Below, piece after piece: positions 1-7,625 of a DNA stretch of 64,000 bases; the first letter of the stretch is position 1, and the number at the start of each line of letters is the position of its first letter. A program made the position numbers and the translations under genes. A model generated the notes under the pieces. The model saw only the letters and a program-made list of their open reading frames with translations. It was not told the DNA's origin and searched no databases. This stretch comes from JAJRTA01 sp965603125 (GTDB lineage Bacteria; Zixibacteria; MSB-5A5; GN15; FEB-12), in the NCBI GenBank assembly GCA_965603125.1, contig CBFDBU010000002.1, positions 141,089-205,088 of the forward strand, in the 5' to 3' direction.

Positions 1-1
1 T

Positions 2-373
2 CTCTCCGGCATTTTCGGGATGAAGACCATCGTCGACGCCCTGAAATACTCCTGCGAGAAGAAAAACATCTACCCTCAACTCGGGGTGGTGGTGTTTCGG
101 TTCTGGGTGATAATCATGGCCTTCGTGGGTATCCAACTGGCCTGGAACCTGAGGCCGTTCTTGGGCGACCGGGGACAGCCGTTTGAGCTGTTCCGTGAGT
201 ATGAGGGGAATTTCTACACCGCCCTGATATACTCCGGCCGGCAACTGCTGGACACACCCGACGAGTCAGATAAGGATGAGAAGCTGCGCGAGAACCGACA
301 ACCCGGCATAGATAGTCCGCAGGACGACACGGCCCGGGATTCGCTACTGATGTTTCACCTGGATGGGCAGTAG
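2..373 (+). CDS. C-terminal part of a polytopic membrane protein (partial at window edge)
   Basis: The reading frame is open from base 2, so the true start lies outside the window. About 124 codons are visible. One clear membrane segment follows the phrase VVVFRFWVIIMAFVGIQLAW, and the next residues (NLRPFLGD, then EGNFY) resemble the C-terminal end of multi-spanning proteins often labelled 'actin-binding WH2 domain-containing' in Deltaproteobacteria and FCB lineages; this match is from memory. The last 40 residues are charged, look disordered, and are probably cytoplasmic. The HTH gene follows 12 bases later on the same strand, suggesting co-transcription. Function is unknown. Confidence 0.7.
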   Translation, partial: LSGIFGMKTIVDALKYSCEKKNIYPQLGVVVFRFWVIIMAFVGIQLAWNLRPFLGDRGQPFELFREYEGNFYTALIYSGRQLLDTPDESDKDEKLRENRQPGIDSPQDDTARDSLLMFHLDGQ

Positions 374-385
374 GAGGGACGACAG

Positions 386-622
386 TTGAAGACCGACATC
401 ATGACCCTGGAAGAGGTGGCGCACTATCTGAAGCTGAAGCCGCAGACCATATACACTTGGGCGCAGGAGAAGAAGATCCCGGCGGCCAAGTTGGGAAAGG
501 AATGGCGTTTCAGGAAATCGATCATAGACGAATGGTACCTTCAGCATATCGACGACAGGTTCGGCGACGTCATAGACAAGTGGAAGGCGAGCCACAATTC
601 AGAGACAGAGCCTGATCCATGA
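386..622 (+). CDS. Small helix-turn-helix (excisionase/MerR-type) DNA-binding protein
   Basis: This 78-residue protein is almost entirely one winged HTH of the HTH_17/excisionase family. It reads LEEVAHYLKLKPQTIYTWAQ, then KKIPAAKLGKEWRFRKSIIDEW, the standard arrangement of recognition helix and wing tryptophan. The TTG start at 386 is chosen because AGGAGGG at 372-378 sits 7 bases upstream; the next ATG (401) would lose the usual N-terminal residue. Stand-alone proteins of this size act as small transcription regulators or recombination directionality factors. No integrase is nearby, so a regulator, perhaps of the preceding membrane-protein gene, is more likely. The target is unknown. Confidence 0.85.
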   Translation: MKTDIMTLEEVAHYLKLKPQTIYTWAQEKKIPAAKLGKEWRFRKSIIDEWYLQHIDDRFGDVIDKWKASHNSETEPDP

Positions 623-673
623 GGGCCGTGCTGGCAACGCTTGCAGAAACCCTGATGATTCGTAGCATTTGCG

Positions 674-2932
674 ATGGCTAATCTCAGCAAGGTGTCTTCT
701 TGTTTCTACCTGGGACTCGCGGGAGTTGTTGCCGGACTCGTTTTTCTGCGTGTGCCGCCCGTCGATAGCTTCTGGTCGTTGACTCTGGCTCCGGCTCTGC
801 TGGTTTTGGCGTACCTGGTGCTGGTTCCGGCGGGGATCTGGCCCCGACATGAACAGACAGCGGATGGGACTCAGCGACGGTCGGCCCGGTGGCGGCCCAC
901 GGGTGCTTTCTTGCTCGGCGCAGGTGTGTTCACGGTCGCTCTGACTATCTACTTGGCGACATTGTGGCCCGGGCCGGGCTGGTGGAACAGCAGCGAGTAT
1001 ATCTCCTGTAGCTACACGCTGGGCGTGACCGCACCACCAGGATCGTTCCTGCTTCAGCTTCTCGGCAGGTTAGCTTCGCTTGTCATCCTCGTCACCGCTC
1101 CTGCCGTTCGGATAAACGCCCTGGTCGCGGTACTCTCGGCAACGGCAATCACAATCGTCTACATGACGACTACGCGAGTCATACGGTCATTTGAACACGC
1201 GGGCGAACGGAGAGGCATCGCTACCCTGGCGGCGGCTTTGGCCGCGCTGACGCTTGCTTTCACCTACAGCGTGTGGAGCAAGGCTACGTTCACGAACGCT
1301 TACGCGCTGTCGCTTCTGGCTTCATCGCTTCTTGTTTACCTGGCTGTCCGGTGGTGGGAGGAGGCGGACAATCCGGGCGGGGGCAACTGGCTGCTCTTGG
1401 CGGCCTTCCTATTCGGGCTGGATCTCAGTGTGCACCGCAGCAATCTTCTACTGGCGCCGGCGTTCTTTGTTATAGTCTTGTTAAGAAGGCCCACAGCACT
1501 GCGAGACTTCCGCCTGTGGCTGGCCGGGGTTGGTTTGTTCGTACTCGGCCTGTCGCTGCAGTTGGGCATCATGCTGCGTTCCCAACTTGACCCGCTTCTG
1601 AACACAGGCGACCCCGACACCTGGGGCGGCCTCTGGGACTACCTGACTCTCAGCCAGTTTGGAATCAAGACCTTCGGTTCCGACCTGCTGCAGCGCAAGG
1701 GGCCATTCTGGGAATACCAAGTCAAGGAGATGTACCTTCGGTATTTCGGCTGGAACTTCATCGGCATGGACTCCGCCGCCGACCGCGTCAGGTGGACCGG
1801 GCTGTGGGCCGTGCCGTTGCTGGCCGGACTGGCGGGTTTGGTCTATCATTTCGTCCGAAGCCACCGGCAGATGATTGCCCTGGCGGTCATGTTGTTCTGT
1901 GCCGCGTTTCTTGCCATTATGTATTTGAATGTCCCTGCCGGCTTCTTTCGCGACATGGACCGCCACTTTCTCTGTTCGTTCATGCTGTTTTCGATCTGGA
2001 TAGGCGTGGGATGTTACGCCGCGCTACGGCTGGCATCCAGCCAGGGCTCAAGGCGTGCTCACCTTTCATCGGGCGCATTGTGGATCACAGCCACAATACT
2101 GTGCCTTGCTTTGCCGATCAACGTTCTCCTTGCGAATTGGACGGCCAACGACATGAGCGCCAACCGCAGCAGCCACGAGTTCGGCCGCAACCTCCTTCAA
2201 TCCTGCGAGCCGGACGCGATCCTGATAACGGCCGGCGACAGCGACACCTACCTGCCGTGGTACATGCAGATAGTTGAAAGCGTCCGGCCCGACGTCACGG
2301 TGCTGAATATCGGCCTGCTCAACACCGTCTCGTATCTGCGCACTACGATCGTTAAGCATCCGGACTTGCCGTGGACACTCAGCGAAGACTCTCTGCCGAA
2401 CCTGGGAATCATCCCCTGGGAAGCGGACACTGTGATCATCACCAGAGGTGGACTGAACAGTAGTTCGCTGTCATGGGTCGTCGAACCGAGCATCCCGCAG
2501 GGGTATCTGCTTGTTCAGGACCAGGTTCTGCTGGACATCCTGCGGGAGAATGCCTGGAAGCGACCGATCTGTTTTTCGGCCGGTTTTGGCATGCGACTGC
2601 CGCTGGGCCTCAGACCTCATACGCGGCTGGATGGCCTCATCCGGCGGATTGTGACTGATTCCCTGGAGTTGGCTGACTACCGAAGACTGGAAGATAATCT
2701 TCTGCGCCGGTACGAATACCGTGGGTTGGAGAAGTGGAGCTTTCTTGACAAGACCGGCAGAAACATGATCACAATGTATCAAACAGCCTTTGCCCATCTG
2801 GCTGAGCGCTGTTCTCAGACGGGGGACGAGGCCGCCCTGGAGCGTGTAGAGCAGAAGTTCGCCGAGCTCTGGCCCGAGACCGGTGGGTTGAAGGACTGGG
2901 TGGCCGCCAGAAAAAACGGCAAACGGCCGTAG
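674..2932 (+). CDS. DUF2723 (PMT-like) multi-spanning membrane protein
   Basis: The protein has 752 residues with many hydrophobic segments in the first 480 and a soluble C-terminal 250. The segment WWNSSEYISCSYTLGVTAPP followed by GSFLLQLLGRL matches the DUF2723 signature, in which an acidic residue precedes a TLG..HPPG-like loop. This fold is related to dolichyl-phosphate-mannose protein mannosyltransferases (GT39-like). The family is common in Bacteroidota and other FCB bacteria and is thought to transfer sugars from lipid carriers at the periplasmic face; that activity is family inference. The soluble tail (GDSDTYLPWYMQ, then RPDVTVLN) is also typical of family members. The start at 674 puts the first membrane helix near residue 12. 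Confidence 0.88.
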   Translation: MANLSKVSSCFYLGLAGVVAGLVFLRVPPVDSFWSLTLAPALLVLAYLVLVPAGIWPRHEQTADGTQRRSARWRPTGAFLLGAGVFTVALTIYLATLWPGPGWWNSSEYISCSYTLGVTAPPGSFLLQLLGRLASLVILVTAPAVRINALVAVLSATAITIVYMTTTRVIRSFEHAGERRGIATLAAALAALTLAFTYSVWSKATFTNAYALSLLASSLLVYLAVRWWEEADNPGGGNWLLLAAFLFGLDLSVHRSNLLLAPAFFVIVLLRRPTALRDFRLWLAGVGLFVLGLSLQLGIMLRSQLDPLLNTGDPDTWGGLWDYLTLSQFGIKTFGSDLLQRKGPFWEYQVKEMYLRYFGWNFIGMDSAADRVRWTGLWAVPLLAGLAGLVYHFVRSHRQMIALAVMLFCAAFLAIMYLNVPAGFFRDMDRHFLCSFMLFSIWIGVGCYAALRLASSQGSRRAHLSSGALWITATILCLALPINVLLANWTANDMSANRSSHEFGRNLLQSCEPDAILITAGDSDTYLPWYMQIVESVRPDVTVLNIGLLNTVSYLRTTIVKHPDLPWTLSEDSLPNLGIIPWEADTVIITRGGLNSSSLSWVVEPSIPQGYLLVQDQVLLDILRENAWKRPICFSAGFGMRLPLGLRPHTRLDGLIRRIVTDSLELADYRRLEDNLLRRYEYRGLEKWSFLDKTGRNMITMYQTAFAHLAERCSQTGDEAALERVEQKFAELWPETGGLKDWVAARKNGKRP

Positions 2933-3000
2933 TTCGAACCCCGCTGTCGCCGGACTTTTTTCCCATTGCCTTTCGACACGCCATAGTATAACATTTCCTT

Positions 3001-3702
3001 ATGCAACCATTGCGGTTGAATCTGTCCCGGCTCAAGGGCAAGATAATCGCTGTCGACGGCCCGGCCGGATCGGGCAAATCCACTACCGCCCGTCTTCTTG
3101 CCGACCGGCTGGGGTATGTCTATCTGGATACAGGCGCCATGTATCGCGCCCTGACCCTGTTCGCGATTGAACAAGGCATACCCCCGTTGGACGGCAGGGC
3201 GCTGGCCGTGGCGGCTCAAAAAGTGCCGATAGAGTTTCGCAGCGACGGTGAGGTCAATCGGGTTCTGCTCAACGGCGTCGATGTTACCGAGAAGATACGC
3301 TCGGTAGACGTGACGCAACACGTCTCTGAGGTCTCGGCGCACAAGGAGGTCCGCGAGGGAATGGTGGCCCGGCAGCGGCAACTGGCCAGGGACGGATCGA
3401 TTGTGGCCGAAGGCAGAGATACGACGACGGTGGTGTTCCCTGATGCCGACATGAAAATCTACCTTGACGCCAGTCCCCACCAGCGGGCCCAGCGACGTCT
3501 CTTAGACATGGCTCGGATGGGCATCTCGACCACGCTTGAAGAGCAGGAGGCCGATATCAAGCGGCGCGACGAGTACGATTCGCAGCGGGCGCATTCTCCG
3601 CTGACCAAAGCCCGGGACGCCTACGTTGTCGACACCAGCGCCATGACTATCGAGGGGCAGGTCGACCATATCATCCAGTTGATCCTCTCAATTTTCAAAT
3701 AG
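3001..3702 (+). CDS. cmk: Cytidylate kinase
   Basis: Cytidylate kinase phosphorylates CMP and dCMP with ATP to recycle pyrimidine nucleotides. The 233-residue protein has the P-loop GPAGSGKS at residues 20-27, the DTGAMYRA substrate segment near 43-50, and EGRDTTTVVFP where most homologues have EGRDIGTVVFP. The Asp-containing KIYLDAS strand and the arginine-rich lid (QRRLLDMARMG, KRRDEYDSQR) follow. Length is normal for the bacterial family. plsC begins 1 base after its stop, then rpsA follows. cmk-plsC-rpsA is a widespread order, although ispH, which often sits between plsC and rpsA, is absent here. Confidence 0.97.
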   Translation: MQPLRLNLSRLKGKIIAVDGPAGSGKSTTARLLADRLGYVYLDTGAMYRALTLFAIEQGIPPLDGRALAVAAQKVPIEFRSDGEVNRVLLNGVDVTEKIRSVDVTQHVSEVSAHKEVREGMVARQRQLARDGSIVAEGRDTTTVVFPDADMKIYLDASPHQRAQRRLLDMARMGISTTLEEQEADIKRRDEYDSQRAHSPLTKARDAYVVDTSAMTIEGQVDHIIQLILSIFK

Positions 3703-3703
3703 C

Positions 3704-4345
3704 ATGAAGTTAGTATACTACTCTGTCTGGATCCTGATCCGTCTCGTCAGCAAGCTTCTCTTCCGCATCAGGGTGAGCGGCAAGGAGCATTTCCCCCGGC
3801 AGGGCGGGTTTATCGTGGCCACCAACCACTTATCCTATTTCGATCCGCTGCTGGTCGGTTCCTGGTCCCCCCGCGAGTTGTACTATCTGGCCAAAGTGGA
3901 GCTTTTTCGCTTTGGCCTCATCGGCTGGTTCCTGCGGGGCGTAAATGCTCTCCCGGTCAGGCGGGCCACAATCGACCGCGCGGCTATCGAGGTCTGCGTG
4001 GAGACTATCCGATCCGGCCGCGGGCTGGTGGTCTTTCCTGAGGGTACGCGTTCGAGGTCGGCGCATTTCCTTGAGCCCAAAGCCGGTATCGGCATGATCG
4101 CATCTCAGGCCGGTTGCCTCATTATACCCGGTTACATAAGCGGATCAAACCGGCTGAGGGACTGCTTTCTCGGCAGGGAAAACTTCAGCATTACCTTCGG
4201 CGAGCCGCTTCCGGCCGAATGGGTATCATCGATTCCGGCCGACAAGGATGGGTACCGCGAAATCGCCACGACCGTGATGGAGCACATTGCTGATCTCAGA
4301 GACCGGGTGGTGTCGGTCAAGTCGAAGCCCCCGAAGGCCGACTAA
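3704..4345 (+). CDS. plsC: 1-acyl-sn-glycerol-3-phosphate acyltransferase
   Basis: This enzyme acylates lysophosphatidate at the inner membrane to make phosphatidic acid. It has 213 residues with the acyltransferase block I NHLSYFD (residues 41-47, the HX4D catalytic pair) and block III FPEGTRSRS (111-119). An N-terminal hydrophobic helix (residues 4-20) anchors it. The ATG lies one base after the cmk stop, so translation is probably coupled. Alternative acyl-group acceptors cannot be excluded from sequence, but the block spacing and the cmk-plsC-rpsA context fit PlsC. Confidence 0.93.
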   Translation: MKLVYYSVWILIRLVSKLLFRIRVSGKEHFPRQGGFIVATNHLSYFDPLLVGSWSPRELYYLAKVELFRFGLIGWFLRGVNALPVRRATIDRAAIEVCVETIRSGRGLVVFPEGTRSRSAHFLEPKAGIGMIASQAGCLIIPGYISGSNRLRDCFLGRENFSITFGEPLPAEWVSSIPADKDGYREIATTVMEHIADLRDRVVSVKSKPPKAD

Positions 4346-4374
4346 ATAGTGTGTTCCCGGGCGGCAGAAATGGC

Positions 4375-4471
4375 TTGCTAAGCCGGCGCTTTCTGTTACA
4401 TTATGGTTTGCTTCAACGGCGACACGCCGCTCTGGGGCGGTTCTCTGGTGGTTTTCCCGTCGTCGGGAAAA
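4375..4471 (+). promoter_or_regulatory. Candidate promoter and leader hairpin of rpsA
   Basis: TTGCTA at 4375-4380 and TACATT at 4397-4402, 16 bases apart, resemble a sigma-70 promoter. In the following leader, TTTTCCCG (4452-4459) and CGGGAAAA (4464-4471) form a perfect 8-bp hairpin around a TCGT loop, 45 bases before the rpsA start. S1 mRNAs are autoregulated through their leaders in Gammaproteobacteria; a similar role here is only inference. Confidence 0.3.
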
Positions 4472-4515
4472 AATCCAAACTGCCGGGGTTTTCGTAAGGA
4501 GGTTCTCTTTTGTAA

Positions 4516-6753
4516 ATGGCAGAGGCCAAGACTACTGTTACTTCAAGCAAAACCGCCAAGGTTTCCAAGCGCAAGACCAGCGCTGCAAGAAAAACAAGAA
4601 AGGTCAAAACCAAAATCACCAAGACCCGGGCCGCCGGTGTCATCGCTGTCGCGACGAAACCGAAAGAACGGGAAAAGCATGAGCGGATTCTGACCGAGCG
4701 TCATCGCCGAATGCTGGAGAAGGCCAGGGTGCGCGAATCGATACCGGCCGTAGAACCTCCGCCCCCGGAGATGGCTGCCGTAAAGATCACCGACATCGCC
4801 GGTGTCGTATACGAGGCCGCCGACTACGATGCCATGGTCGATATGTACGACTCGACCATCAAGGATATCAAGGAGGGCGAAGTAGTCTCCGGCACCGTCA
4901 TGGGTGTGACCCGGGACGATGTTATTGTCGACGTCGGCTTCAAATCCGAGGGCATTATCCCCCTCAACGAGTTCCCCAAGCCGTTGAATATCGCGGTGGG
5001 GGAGAACATCGAAGTCTTCCTGGAGCAGATTGAGGACGCCAACGGCCAGCTTGTCCTTTCCAAACAGAAGGCCGATTTCATGCGCGTCTGGGACAACATC
5101 CGTGAGGTTCACGACTCCGGGAACCAGATCGAAGGCAGGGTGGTACGCCGTATCAAGGGCGGCCTGGTAGTGGATATCCAGGGTGTTGACGCCTTCCTGC
5201 CCGGCTCTCAGGTCGCTTTGCGGCAGGTGCCGGATTTCGACGCCCTCATCGGCGAGACGATGGAACTTAAGATCATCAAGATCAACAAGAGCCGCCGCAA
5301 CATCGTCGTGTCGCGCCGGATGATACTCGAAGAAAAACGGGAGACGATGCGCGCCTCGCTTCTCAGCGAGATAGGCATCGGACAAATCCGCCAGGGTATC
5401 GTGAAGAACATAACCGACTTCGGTGTCTTCATCGACCTCGGCGGCGTCGACGGTCTTCTGCACATCACGGACATGTCGTGGGGGCGGATCCGCCATCCCT
5501 CGGAGGTGGTCTCCCTGAGTGCGCAGATCGACGTCAAGGTTCTGGACTTTGACGAGAAGACCTCCCGCATCAGCCTCGGCCTCAAGCAGATGACCCCGTA
5601 CCCGTGGGAGAACATTGAGCAGAAGTACCCGCTGGGCAGGAAGGTCACCGGTCGCGTGGTGTCTATCACCGATTACGGCGCCTTCGTAGAGCTTGAGAAG
5701 GGCGTGGAGGGGCTGATCCATATCTCCGAGATGTCCTGGACGCAGCATATCAAGCACCCCTCGAAGATTATGAACGTCAACGACCAGGTGGAGGCGGTGG
5801 TCCTTTCGGTGGACAAGGACAACGAGAAGATATCGCTGGGTATCAAGCAGATGGAGCCCGATCCATGGACCACCATCGAGGAGAAATACCCGCCCGGCCA
5901 AGTCGTTGCCGGAAAAGTGCGCAACCTGACCGCGTTCGGTGCTTTTGTCGAACTGGAGGAAGGAATCGACGGACTAGTTCATATTTCCGACATGTCCTGG
6001 ACCAAGCGGATCCAGCATCCTTCGGAAGTCATGAAGAAAGGCGGGAAACTGGAGGTCAAGATCCTCAAGGTCGATCATGAGCATCGGCGCATTTCCCTCG
6101 GCTACAAGCAACTCACCCAGGATCCGTGGCCGGAGATAAGCCGGAAATACGCGGTCGGCACCGACTGCCTGGGCAGCATCTCCAGAGTGTTGGATCGCGG
6201 TGTTGTGGTCGATCTTGATGGAGATATCGAAGGTTTTGTGCCGACTGCCCAGCTCGGGCGCAAGGAGCTCAAAGACGCTACGGGCTCCTTTGCCGAAGGG
6301 GAGTCTATTCCGCTGCAAGTGACCGAGTTGGACAAGAACCAGCGCAAAGTGGTCCTGTCGGTTATCGCTTACTATAAGAAGCGGGAACGGGCCGAGTTTG
6401 ACGAGTTCCTCGCCAAGCACGAGCCCCAACCGGCTACTCTTGGCGACGCCATGCCCGAAGAACTGAAAGCCCAGGCGGAAACCACAGCGGCACCGCCCGC
6501 TAAAGAGCAGGCTCAGCCTGAAGGCGATGCGGCCGCAACTGAGACAGTCGCCAAGACTTCAGCGGCGGAGGATACACCTGTCGTGGAGCAACCGCCCGCG
6601 GAAGCAGCACCTGCCGTGGAGCAGCCGCCCGCGGAAGCAGCACCTGCCGAGGCGGACGAGGAAGCAGCAGTCAAGGCCGAGGTTACAGACGCACCCGAAT
6701 CGGAGCCTTCTGCTCCCGAGGATTCCGAGGAGCCTCCGAAACAAGAGGAGTAG
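4516..6753 (+). CDS. rpsA: 30S ribosomal protein S1, six S1 domains with long termini
   Basis: S1 helps the 30S subunit bind and unfold mRNA. The 745-residue protein contains six OB-fold S1 repeats, roughly at residues 118-650. The third to fifth are the most canonical, with DFGVFIDLG, DYGAFVELE and AFGAFVELE, each followed by a H-I-S/T-[DE]-MSW segment. A lysine-rich extension of about 90 residues precedes the first repeat. An acidic Pro/Ala/Glu tail of about 100 residues follows the last and includes a 33-bp in-frame duplication. E. coli S1 is about 557 residues, so the extra length is all in the low-complexity ends. AAGGAGG at 4496-4502 is rather far (13 bases) from the ATG. A strong terminator follows. 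Confidence 0.95.
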   Translation: MAEAKTTVTSSKTAKVSKRKTSAARKTRKVKTKITKTRAAGVIAVATKPKEREKHERILTERHRRMLEKARVRESIPAVEPPPPEMAAVKITDIAGVVYEAADYDAMVDMYDSTIKDIKEGEVVSGTVMGVTRDDVIVDVGFKSEGIIPLNEFPKPLNIAVGENIEVFLEQIEDANGQLVLSKQKADFMRVWDNIREVHDSGNQIEGRVVRRIKGGLVVDIQGVDAFLPGSQVALRQVPDFDALIGETMELKIIKINKSRRNIVVSRRMILEEKRETMRASLLSEIGIGQIRQGIVKNITDFGVFIDLGGVDGLLHITDMSWGRIRHPSEVVSLSAQIDVKVLDFDEKTSRISLGLKQMTPYPWENIEQKYPLGRKVTGRVVSITDYGAFVELEKGVEGLIHISEMSWTQHIKHPSKIMNVNDQVEAVVLSVDKDNEKISLGIKQMEPDPWTTIEEKYPPGQVVAGKVRNLTAFGAFVELEEGIDGLVHISDMSWTKRIQHPSEVMKKGGKLEVKILKVDHEHRRISLGYKQLTQDPWPEISRKYAVGTDCLGSISRVLDRGVVVDLDGDIEGFVPTAQLGRKELKDATGSFAEGESIPLQVTELDKNQRKVVLSVIAYYKKRERAEFDEFLAKHEPQPATLGDAMPEELKAQAETTAAPPAKEQAQPEGDAAATETVAKTSAAEDTPVVEQPPAEAAPAVEQPPAEAAPAEADEEAAVKAEVTDAPESEPSAPEDSEEPPKQEE
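6583..6648 (+). repeat. 33-bp tandem repeat (x2) in the rpsA tail
   Basis: Two adjacent 33-bp units (6583-6615 and 6616-6648) differ by only one base. They encode VEQPPAEAAPA twice in the disordered acidic tail of S1. The repeat keeps the frame, so it changes tail length without disrupting the protein. Confidence 0.85.
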
Positions 6754-6782
6754 CCCCACATCTACAGAAAGTGACAACGTCA

Positions 6783-6813
6783 CCGGTGGTCGCGCCCGCG
6801 GCCACCGGTTTTT
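6783..6813 (+). terminator. Rho-independent terminator of rpsA
   Basis: An 11-bp GC-rich stem (6783-6793 with 6798-6808, one G-U pair, loop GCCC) is followed at once by five T residues. It lies 30 bases past the rpsA stop and closes the cmk-plsC-rpsA unit. Confidence 0.9.
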
Positions 6814-6984
6814 CTATGTGGTGCGCAGGTGAGCAGATTTGTCAGGAGGTTGCCCGGCGCGGTCGATCTCATGCGGACAGCCGCCAGGCAAATTCCGCTT
6901 GGCTTGGCATGGATTTTTCGTTATTGTTTGACCGTCGGGCATCGGTGAGTCCGGCCATTTGCCGGCCGGAATACCGGCAGGTAT

Positions 6985-7057
6985 GGGGCAGTAGCTCAGT
7001 TGGGAGAGCGCCACGTTCGCAACGTGGAGGTCGTGGGTTCGATCCCCATCTGCTCCA
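6985..7057 (+). tRNA. tRNA-Ala (anticodon CGC)
   Basis: A complete cloverleaf is visible. The acceptor GGGGCAG pairs with CTGCTCC and contains the G3-U70 wobble that identifies alanine tRNAs. The D-arm is GCTC..GAGC. The anticodon stem is CCACG/CGTGG with loop TTCGCAA (anticodon CGC, reading GCG), and the T-arm includes GTGGG TTCGATC CCCAT. The discriminator is A and CCA is not encoded. The gene lies between the rpsA terminator and the SRP RNA and may be co-transcribed with the latter. Confidence 0.97.
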
Positions 7058-7213
7058 TTTGTAATTGTACTGAGGCCGGGTCGCTTTGCAGAGTTCGACA
7101 CCGCTTTCCCGTACGCGACCGGCGCTGGTCGCCGATTCTGCGGTTGCGGTAGCAAGCCGAAGCAGCTCAAGGCCCCGGCAATTGCACTATTCCGACCGTC
7201 GGCGCGGCAGATT

Positions 7214-7272
7214 TGCTCTTTGAAAACGTCACCTGTCAGCAGGTCGAAACCATCGCGGTTTCGGTGTCCTGC
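7214..7272 (+). promoter_or_regulatory. boxA-like element and hairpin ahead of the SRP RNA
   Basis: TGCTCTTTGAAAAC at 7214-7227 closely matches the boxA antitermination signal of rRNA leaders (consensus near TGCTCTTTAACA). It is followed by a hairpin at 7239-7272 in which GCAGG/CCTGC and CGAAACC/GGTTTCG pair around a short loop. There is no T-tract. The SRP RNA begins about 20 bases later. In rRNA operons such elements recruit NusB/NusE so that structured RNA is transcribed without Rho termination; that role here is inference. Confidence 0.4.
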
Positions 7273-7292
7273 AGGAACAAGACAAGCATAGC

Positions 7293-7559
7293 TTGTGTGC
7301 TAGATGGGGAGTTAGCGGTGCCCTGTAACCCGGAATCCGCTATACCGGGGTCGAATTCCCACCCGAGGGTTTAGCTGTCGTCAAGCGGCGACGTCTAAGC
7401 GGTGTTGAGGGTCGGGTCCTGTACAACAGCAGCCTATGAACCCCGTCAGGACCGGGAGGTAGCAGCGGTAAGTAGTCACTGGTGTGTGTTGCGGGGTCAC
7501 CCGGCCGGAGCTGGCTGGGCGAAGCCCTTCTCGCCGGCGGCTCGGAGGTGGGTGCACAA
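7293..7559 (+). ncRNA. ffs: Signal recognition particle RNA, large Alu-containing form
   Basis: About 267 nt are closed by TTGTGTGC (7293-7300) pairing fully with GTGCACAA (7552-7559, two G-U pairs). The Alu half near 7299-7370 (GGGGAG.TAGCGGTGCCCTG and a CGAATTCCC segment) corresponds closely to Bacillus subtilis scRNA as remembered. The S-domain helix 8 contains the universal GTCAGG.CCGG.AGG.AGCAGC block at about 7445-7466 and a GGGTCCTG 5' arm at 7414-7421. The large form with an Alu domain is typical of Firmicutes and several other phyla rather than the 4.5S of Proteobacteria. Ends are set by the terminal helix and may be off by a few bases. Confidence 0.95.
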
Positions 7560-7566
7560 AAATATG

Positions 7567-7594
7567 AAGCCCGCTGGTTTGCGCCAGTGGGCTT
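7567..7594 (+). terminator. Hairpin just after the SRP RNA
   Basis: An 11-bp stem (7567-7577 with 7584-7594, one G-U pair, 6-base loop) starts 7 bases after the SRP terminal helix. It is not followed by a T-run, so it may be a processing or weak termination structure rather than a standard intrinsic terminator. Confidence 0.45.
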
Positions 7595-7625
7595 GACTTC
7601 ACGCGACTAGCCCGTATTGGCGATC

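Noticed and set aside
4543..5901. 452-codon minus-strand open frame opposite rpsA
   Set aside because: It is antisense to the S1 repeats and its protein is rich in His/Asp/Val of the mirror-codon kind; the plus strand clearly encodes S1.
7281..7300. Terminator for tRNA-Ala from AAGC/GCTT near 7284-7294
   Set aside because: The stem is only about 5 bp, has no T-tract and overlaps the SRP 5' end.
7381..7602. Short open frames on both strands around 7.4-7.6 kb
   Set aside because: They lie inside the SRP RNA, whose helices and conserved S-domain explain the sequence.
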